Positions 57,018 through 64,000 of a stretch of 64,000 bases of DNA are shown here, piece by piece. The stretch's first letter is position 1. Every line of letters begins with the position of its first letter. The notes under the pieces are model-generated. The model worked only from the letters and a program-made list of their open reading frames with translations, had not been told where the DNA came from and made no database searches. A program made the position numbers and the translations under genes. This DNA is from Chrysopilus asiliformis (Eukaryota > Arthropoda > Insecta > Diptera > Rhagionidae), in assembly GCA_964034945.1 (NCBI GenBank), contig OZ035962.1:31027943-31091942 (forward strand), in the 5' to 3' direction.

Positions 57018-59734
57018 GTGAGTTAAGACGTCAACCGATTTGCATGAAATATTTTGAATATTATATTTATGAGTCATTCCGCGTCAACCGGACAGATCAA
57101 AAAAAATTGGCAGGATCTTTATTGGCTCGTAAGATAGAGGCCGTTTACGCTTATTGGGGTAAACTATTCAACATGCCCCACTTTTCTTGAGGAAGCTATC
57201 GAATTCACATTTTCCAATTTTTTTAATTTTGTCTATATCTTAATCATTATACTCTATATAAGAATCATATAGTGGTATACAGTAATCCCTCCAACTGCGC
57301 GGTTTCGCAACTGCGCGGTTAAGTTTTTAATACAAAAATTTCGAACTGCGTGGAAAAATTTCGCAGCTGCGCGGTTTTTTTATAATTTTCGTTTAAAAAA
57401 ACATATTCCTAACCCCAAAATTTCATACAAAGTAGGGTTCACAGTGCGCGGTTTCGGTTTGCGCGCTCTTTTTGTGGAACGTATCTACCGCGCAGTTGGA
57501 GGGATTACTGTATTAGATTTAGTATATCATTTATAACGCATCGAACCAATTGGCGGACACAAAAATGAACTACACTAGAGTGTTTAGTATGACAAAAGAT
57601 TTTGATTTCTGCATGTACAAAAGTCTGTCTGTCTGTCTGTCTGTCTGTCTGCCTGTCTGTCAGTGAACACCATAACTTTCGAAATGATTGAGCCTGAGGC
57701 TTGAAATTTTGTACAGTTGCGTTGCAAATAAATAGCTAGGCTAAGTGCTTGAACGGGCAAAATCGGACCATTCCTCCCCCCTCAACCATACAAACGAAAC
57801 AGTTTTTTGCAATATTCTCTGTGTTTAGAATGGGATTTTACATAACCCATCCATACATCAAAATCTAGTTAAACCGCTCCTTCCCCCCTTCACCATACAA
57901 ATATAATACCTTTTTCCTATTTTCTCGAAAACAGTATCGGTATAAATTTTCCGAGACGAAATGTGTTTAGAATATGAATTTACATAACCGTTCTATACAT
58001 CCAAATCCAATCAGATCCTCCTTCCTTTCCCCATTTCTCAGAAATGGATATTTGACGATTTACCCCCGATAATTGCAGATTTTCTCATGTTTTTCCTATC
58101 CATCTTATCACTTTTTTTTAAGTTTTGATAACTGAAAGTAACCGAAAAATAATTTTCACACGATATCTCGACGGGGCGAATGGGCTGGGTAAAATGCCCC
58201 ACTAATGTAATAAAACTTATAAAAAAATCCGTATTTCATCTCTGTATCCCATACAGGTAACTCTCGGTATAGTGTTCACCGTTTCAATAACATTGTCTAC
58301 TGCAAAAAGTTGAAAATTGATTTTTTTAATGCCTGTCTGATTTTTTTAGAGAATTGAACAAAATTTGAAATAATTAAAAGATAACTGCATCGTGAAAAAA
58401 CTGTCAGTCTGTCAGTGTGTCTGTGTAAAAGATTTCTCAAAAACGACTTGAGCTAGAGCCATGAAATCCTGGAATGAGAATGGGACTATCCTATTTGTTG
58501 GAAATCTCTTAATCGCAAGTAACCACAATGGTGGTTTTTTTTTAAATTACGATTTCGTTTTTCGCGATTTACTTAGAAACTACTAGAAACTACACTTTAA
58601 TTATCTTATGTAGGGCAAAAGTTGAAGGCAGAGAAATTTCCCACACTTCTGTTTTTGCGAGTACCTGATATCTCAAACCAGTATCGAGATATGAAGTTTT
58701 TTTTAAATATATTTTTGCGATTTTCCCGAAAACTAACGAGTTTTATGTGATTCAATATATGAGATGAATTGAAGAGAAGAATATTTGCCACAACTTTCTG
58801 TTGCTCTTATCCGCTAGTTTTTACCGTTATTTCATTAAAAAGTAAAAAATACAATAGAATTTTGCGAACTGCTACCGGTTTTTCGAAAAATTATTTCAAA
58901 CAAGAATTAAGGATATTAAAGTAGTTACTCGATAATAATTCATTTAATAAATAAGTCCTGTCGAAAAAGTAGTTAAAATTTTTTTGGAATACAATTGAAG
59001 CCCTCGGCGCAAAAACCGATCATTTCCACTTTTTGACGAAAATAAGTTATTGATACCAAGTCCAAGAATAAACGTAACAGCCATCTCCAAAATTTAAAAT
59101 GTCTATAACTTTTTCAATTAAAATTAAGAAATGTTTATTTTAAATTAAAATGATGTAATAACACATGCTTGTTTTTAATTGTAATTTGTAAACTTTATCG
59201 TAGATCAAAAATCTCACGCTAGTTTTTCAAAAAGTGGAGATCATTTTTGCACTGAGGCCTTTAATTTTGCACAACTCTTCCATTCATCATATTCCAATCC
59301 GAGTGGCGGGTGAACAAGGGGTCTTTTTGGTTGAGGCTTAAAATATCTTACTAAACAACGACGGGACTAAAAGCTAATTTAGCATAAAAATAGATATTAT
59401 TAAGGCGGAAAGTTTATTGGAGCAATTTTAATTCATGTCACATTAAAACGCAATCCTGTAATAGATTATTGTCTTGTGTCACAGACCTACTTTTGCCTTT
59501 ATAAAACTGCCAGGGAACATGCAATTTTAAATTGCATTTAACTCCTTCCAGTTAATTTATTTTTGTGGGATCTAGCAATTACTGTACGATGAAATGTTTC
59601 TTTTTTTTCCATTTTAAAATGAAGCCTATCAAATTATTCAATTTAATTTCTAATTTTTTTTCCTTTTTAGAAATTTGAGTAAAACAATGACGACAAGTAT
59701 TTCAACACCTCCAGGACCTACTGCAGCGGTTTGA
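55933..59734 (+). CDS. tipE: TipE, sodium-channel auxiliary subunit
   Basis: Two exons, 55933-57017 and 59671-59734, joined in phase 2: 382 residues. Seen: TM1 at about 15-43 (LLFYTTAFFILLGTFSLFAF), loop motifs NCSQASCREGC (73-83) and GCGYPPMLNC (202-211), TM2 at about 250-273, acidic cytosolic tail, C terminus TTSISTPPGPTAAV. N-glycosylation sites at N73, N109, N185, N210 and N224. The N terminus is almost that of Drosophila TipE, a protein whose loss causes temperature-induced paralysis and which boosts Para current. It is shorter than the roughly 450 residues of Drosophila TipE. Divergent from the Teh3/4-like gene 9 kb away. Confidence 0.95.
57280..57510 (+). mobile_element. pogo-type MITE 'TGCGCGG', copy 2
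   Basis: Ends CAGTAATCCCTCCAACTGCG and its complement, with TA at 57278-57279 and 57511-57512. 231 bases, high identity in reverse to the copy at 32988. In the tipE intron. Confidence 0.78.
57535..57680 (+). repeat. diverged (GTCT)n repeat in tipE intron
   Basis: Contains cacaaaaatgaactacacta, gtgtttagtatgacaaaag and a (GTCT) run from about 57625, in the same order as the four longer repeats (cac-aaaatgaa, gtgtttagaatgataaaa, GTCY run). It is an old, diverged member. Its TATACCC head is not visible. Confidence 0.5.
59671..59734 (+). CDS. tipE: tipE exon 2 (C-terminal tail)
   Basis: Acceptor tcctttttag; 64 bases encode the last 20 residues NLSKTMTTSISTPPGPTAAV and TGA at 59732-59734. Too short to be found as an open frame by itself; the joining phase and the TipE-like tail support it. 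Confidence 0.85.
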
Positions 59735-62700
59735 AAATTTTTAGTGGGAATTGAGTAAAAATTACAATAAAATATGTTTAAAATGAATATATATATATAT
59801 ATATATAAAAATTAAAAAATAAACAAAATTTACAAAAAAATATATAAAATATATAAAAGATAAAAGTTTATATACAAATAATTTCGAATTGTAAAATTTT
59901 AAGATCTAAAACGTGCTTTTTCATTTTGGAAAATTTACAAAAGAGACAAACCATACACAAAATAAACAAACAAAAAAATATAGATATAAATAAGTCCGTT
60001 GATATTAAAAAAAAATTAAACAAAAGTTCAAAAACATTAGCAGTGTTTAATGACCTATTTTATCGTTACATAAAACTAAAACGAAAATAAAACAAATAGA
60101 AAAATGAAAAAATATGAAAATTGGAAAAAGCATAAAAAATTGAAGCATTTCACCTTGTTATACTAAAAATCTATGAGTGCGCATCTCTACCTATTTATAT
60201 ATAATGCGAAAAGAATTATTGAAAAGAAGAGAAAAAAACTTTTTTTTTGCTATACAAATTTGTTATTAGTTATTTATTCAATAGTTATAAAAACTGGACT
60301 ATATACATATATATGATATATATTTGCTACAATAATTGAATATTATTATCTAAAAATATATTTAATAAAAAAGTGAAATAATTTAAAAAAAATTAATTGA
60401 TAATTTATCAAATTAAAAATGATTAATAATTAAATAAGAACTTTATGATTGTTGTTTTTAAACACTACTAATCTGTGATGACAACGCATTTTCATTTTAA
60501 AATTGCGGCGACAGTTCATCTCTTTGCTTAAAACTTTTTTTTACTTCGTTCGTTAAATTCAAATCGGATTGAATAAGATAAATTTTCGTCGAAGTCGAAA
60601 ATTAAACGGGCGAAAGAATGCGTTAGAGTATGCAAAATTTGAAATTTAAAAAAAATCACATATTTGCCAAGGCTGCTGAATGATAAAAATGAGTTGTTTA
60701 AAAAAACTTTTCCTTACTAAAAATCTTATTATTAAAAACTACCGCTACTTAGAGTTGAATATTCTATGTTTCTTTCAATTTTTACAGTTATGACATAATT
60801 ATTATAATAACACCTTTCTTTTAGTTTTGACATAAAACTGAAAATTCTGAAATTTCTAACATTCAGTAAATATTGTACAACGTGTTTCACTAGGGCAAGT
60901 AATAAAATTATGATTGAAAAATGAAAATTGTGACAACTATTTTATATTACGTACTTGTAAAGCCAACATTTTCTATTGAATATGACTTTTTAAAATAAAT
61001 TTTTGACATTAAAGGTTTCAAAAAATCAACATTCAAATGTGTATGTGTTCTAAAAAAAACTATAAATTATTTTGAAGAAGTGTTTATTTCGGGACAGGAG
61101 ATCAAAATAAACATTATGATCAGATACTTATTTTTCAGCTGTATGATTTCAAGGCTGTATAATTTCAACATCAACATAATCTCAATATAAGGTGGATAAT
61201 TTAAATGTTAAAAAAAACTATACTAAAACTCATTGGCTTTTGGTGTGAAAGTTTTGGTATGTCCAGATATTATTTTATGAAAGCACAACTACTTTCCAAT
61301 AATTTAAAGTTTTAACGAAGACTCGTGAATTTCATTACGTACGTACTAGAACTTAATAGAACTTGGTTAAAATTCTGCATTTATCGCGAACGAATTTTCT
61401 TTTACTCCAGATTTTTTAAACATACCTTAATCCAGTCGTAGGATTTTTACCAATTTTTTTTTCAAAACTTACCCACAACAGCAAAATCTGCTTGAATCTA
61501 TTTAAAATACCAGTTTTTAGTGCGAAAACAAGCTTTTTAACAATAAATTCACTATTTTGAAAATCAAATTGAGCTTTTTACAGATCTAATTCAGCTTTGA
61601 TTTTAAAAAAATTAACGGTTTTTTTCTTTGTAATAAATATAACTTTTGTGGACATTTTCCGAATTCAAAATTATTAAGACATTCTCTAGTTCTATTTCTA
61701 TTTGTTGATTATGTTTAGACATTCAATTTTTTCCCCATTAAATCGCGACGATATCGGTGAAGTGGCCGCCACCGGAGTCGATACACCCGGGCTCCTTTTA
61801 GAGCATTTTCAATGACTTTTTACAAGATTTCTGGCAAAAAATTCTCCACTTCTAGTTGAATGTTCTTCTTTAGAGCCACCAAGGTTTATGGATTGTACTT
61901 ATAGACCCGTGACTTCAAAAACCCAAAAAGAAAGAAATCCGGAAAAGTCAAATAGGGCGATCTAGCGGCCAAGTGCAAATCGTCAAAACGAGAGATCAAG
62001 CGGCCGGGAAGCGCTTGCTTCATAATTATTCCGCGTTGGTGTGGAGTATAGCGATCCAAGAGTGGATACCATAGGACGCCATTTTGCAAAAATGAGAGCA
62101 CCTTCCGATAGTGACTTTTGTGCCACCTTGTAAAATCAAATTCTTACTAAAAGCCATATTCTTGTCTCGAAAAATCTTTCTTCATTTACGCAAATTATGA
62201 AACAGTCCAACATATTATTTTTATAATTAAAACTAATAAATTAAATTACGATTTTCACTAACAACACTAAACATTTAAAAAAACGCTTGCCAAAAAAAAA
62301 AACAAAACGATTTTTGATTACTTTTACGGATGATCAAAATTTCGATCAGAAATTTAAGAAATTAATAAAAACTTGTACGAAAAATAAGAAAAATTACCAC
62401 CGTAAAAACATCTGAAAACAATATTCAAACCAAAATTAACAAAATAAAACCTTTGAGAAATATTCACCTAAATATTACATTTTAAGTTTAGGCAAATTTG
62501 ATATTTGACAAAAAAAAATTTAAAAAATTATATGAAAAAACTATATGACAAAATTATATATATGAGAATAATCTAATTCTAAATATTTATAAAATTTGTG
62601 AAAATCGCATATTCGAGTAAATCAATTAAATTGACAACATTTAAAAATAATAATAATAATAAAATTTTAAAAAAGATGCCATGGATAATCGTAATATTGA

Positions 62701-64000
62701 AAAGAATGGGAAATTTATAGTGCTTTAAGAAGAATTCTTACCTGTTTCATATGTTCATCCAGAAAAGCGAATTAATTTAAATAAATTCTAGAGATATTTG
62801 TAATTTATTTAAAATGCTCAATTTCGTAGCAAAATAATAAATTAAAGATAAAATTATTTTTTTACAATGAAACTTAATGTTTTCATTTAAAAAATAGTGA
62901 TTTCTAAAACAAAATCGTTCCTTTGGAATATCAAACTAGAGTCACATGAAAAAAAATTATTAACCAAAAAAAATTGGATCACAATTGACAATTTTATATA
63001 ATATTAGTAATAAAACATTGAGTTGGCCATCACGCGTTAAATGCATTAAAAATGAAAGCTTTATATTTCAAAGGACTTTTTTTTAAATAATTTCCAATTG
63101 GAGTAATTTTTATAAAAGAACCGCCTCCCATAATATATCGTTATATAAAACTACTTAAATGATAAAAGCTGCTACTATGAATTATGAAGTAATTTGAGCC
63201 CATTTTATTATTATTATTGTTAAAAAAAATATTTATACCTATTATAAAAGACATTCTTATATTGACGAAGCGCCCTAGTATTTAATGAAACAAATAAGTA
63301 CGGAAAATATGTACATGAATTGAAAAAAAGCTTTTTTCATTGCTGAAATCTGAAAAATCGAAAAACAAGAGAAATAAATAAAATAAATAAAGTGTTGTGA
63401 AAGCTTTTGCAAATCTTTTATTAAAAAAATACAATTGTTCTAATAACCTAGTTTCAAATCCATCACCACTGAAATACCGTTTTTTTTTTAAATATAGAGG
63501 TATTGTAGTGCAACCGATAAATTCATCACTAAACTCGGAAACCACACGGCAAAAAATCCTGGAGTATTTTTCAATCCAAAAATTATATTTTAATACATAT
63601 TTTGGATTGGAATTTAATACATGCGAAATTTTGAAAATATTTTAGCTTTTTTTGCAGTCATATTTGATCAGTTTTTTATTATGTTGAACTTAAATACTTT
63701 TAACATTAATGTCTACAATTTAATCAAAATTTTAGACTTTAATACTGAATTAAACCAAAAATAAATTTGTAAAAATTTCTAATCTATATTATTGGATTAG
63801 AATTTTCCATTGGATTACATATAGGTCCAGCGTAATCCAGTTTTGATTGGAATTCACTCCAAGATTTTTTACCGTGCATGTGCGTCTTTAAATGGCCCCG
63901 AGACTTGCAATATTATTGTGAAATATTATTGTGCAATATTATTATGCAATATTTCAATATTGTGCAATATACATATAGACCGTCTAGGAGTGATATTGAA
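59735..64000. other. AT-rich sequence after tipE
   Basis: Holds an (AT)n run near 59787-59808, an AATAAA at 59766-59771 that could end tipE transcripts, and a mariner-type relic (61740). No further gene can be supported. Confidence 0.5.
61740..62150 (-). pseudogene. mariner-like transposase relic (C-terminal part)
   Basis: Reverse strand: MKQALPGRLISRFDDLHLAA, ARSPYLTFPDFFLFGFLKSR, VYKYNP, stop, then LVALKKNIQLEVENFLPEIL, stop, KVIENALKGA. This follows the C-terminal catalytic region of a widespread insect mariner-type transposase (PGRLISRFGDL...ARSPDLSPCDFFLWG). The sequence has D-to-Y and CD-to-PD changes and at least two stops, so it is dead. Confidence 0.7.

Overview
The window is AT-rich eukaryotic DNA with spliced genes separated by long, transposon-filled introns and intergenic stretches. 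The gene content (a RING-bearing TANC/rolling pebbles scaffold and a cluster of TipE-family sodium-channel auxiliary subunits) points to an insect, most likely a fly (Diptera). Many short, nested, non-autonomous DNA transposons and microsatellite-bearing repeats fit that too. The species cannot be named from the sequence.

Layout. (1) About 2.08-27.47 kb, + strand: the 3' part of rolling pebbles (rols/TANC). I joined seven exons in frame: RING finger, linker exons, a large exon with a STAND-type P-loop NTPase and ankyrin repeats, then TPRs. Its 5' end is not found. Introns of about 7.2 kb and 13.0 kb hold a 3.3-kb composite transposon, a hAT element with another foldback inside it, a 122-bp tandem array and an inverted pair of (GTCY)n-bearing repeats. 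(2) 27.5-36.9 kb: intergenic, with small foldbacks, a P-like element carrying a THAP-like finger, a pogo-type MITE and a three-level transposon nest. (3) 36.9-41.7 kb, - strand: a four-exon, 263-residue TipE homologue resembling Teh2. (4) 41.7-45.56 kb: pogo-type elements and a second copy of the tandem-repeat element. (5) 45.56-46.91 kb, - strand: a single-exon, 447-residue Cys-rich TipE homologue (Teh3/Teh4 type). (6) 46.9-55.9 kb: intergenic, with a PIF/Harbinger relic nested in another TIR element and a mariner relic. (7) 55.93-59.73 kb, + strand: tipE itself, two exons, 382 residues. (8) 59.7-64 kb: AT-rich DNA with one more mariner-type relic.

How the genes relate. Three of the four genes belong to one family of two-transmembrane glycoproteins that modulate the voltage-gated sodium channel (Para). 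Their clustering matches the tipE/Teh cluster known in Drosophila. rols is functionally unrelated (myoblast-fusion scaffold) and is a neighbour only.

The best new material is in the mobile DNA. Several elements have exact ends, because terminal inverted repeats and target-site duplications can both be read: two hAT-like (8-bp TSD), three with CATA termini and 7-bp TSDs (one with a THAP-like start), two with TTA TSDs, one PIF/Harbinger relic (TAA TSD), one internally deleted pogo element that keeps both the DNA-binding N terminus and a PCNA-box-like C terminus, and a tandem array with four-unit higher-order periodicity.
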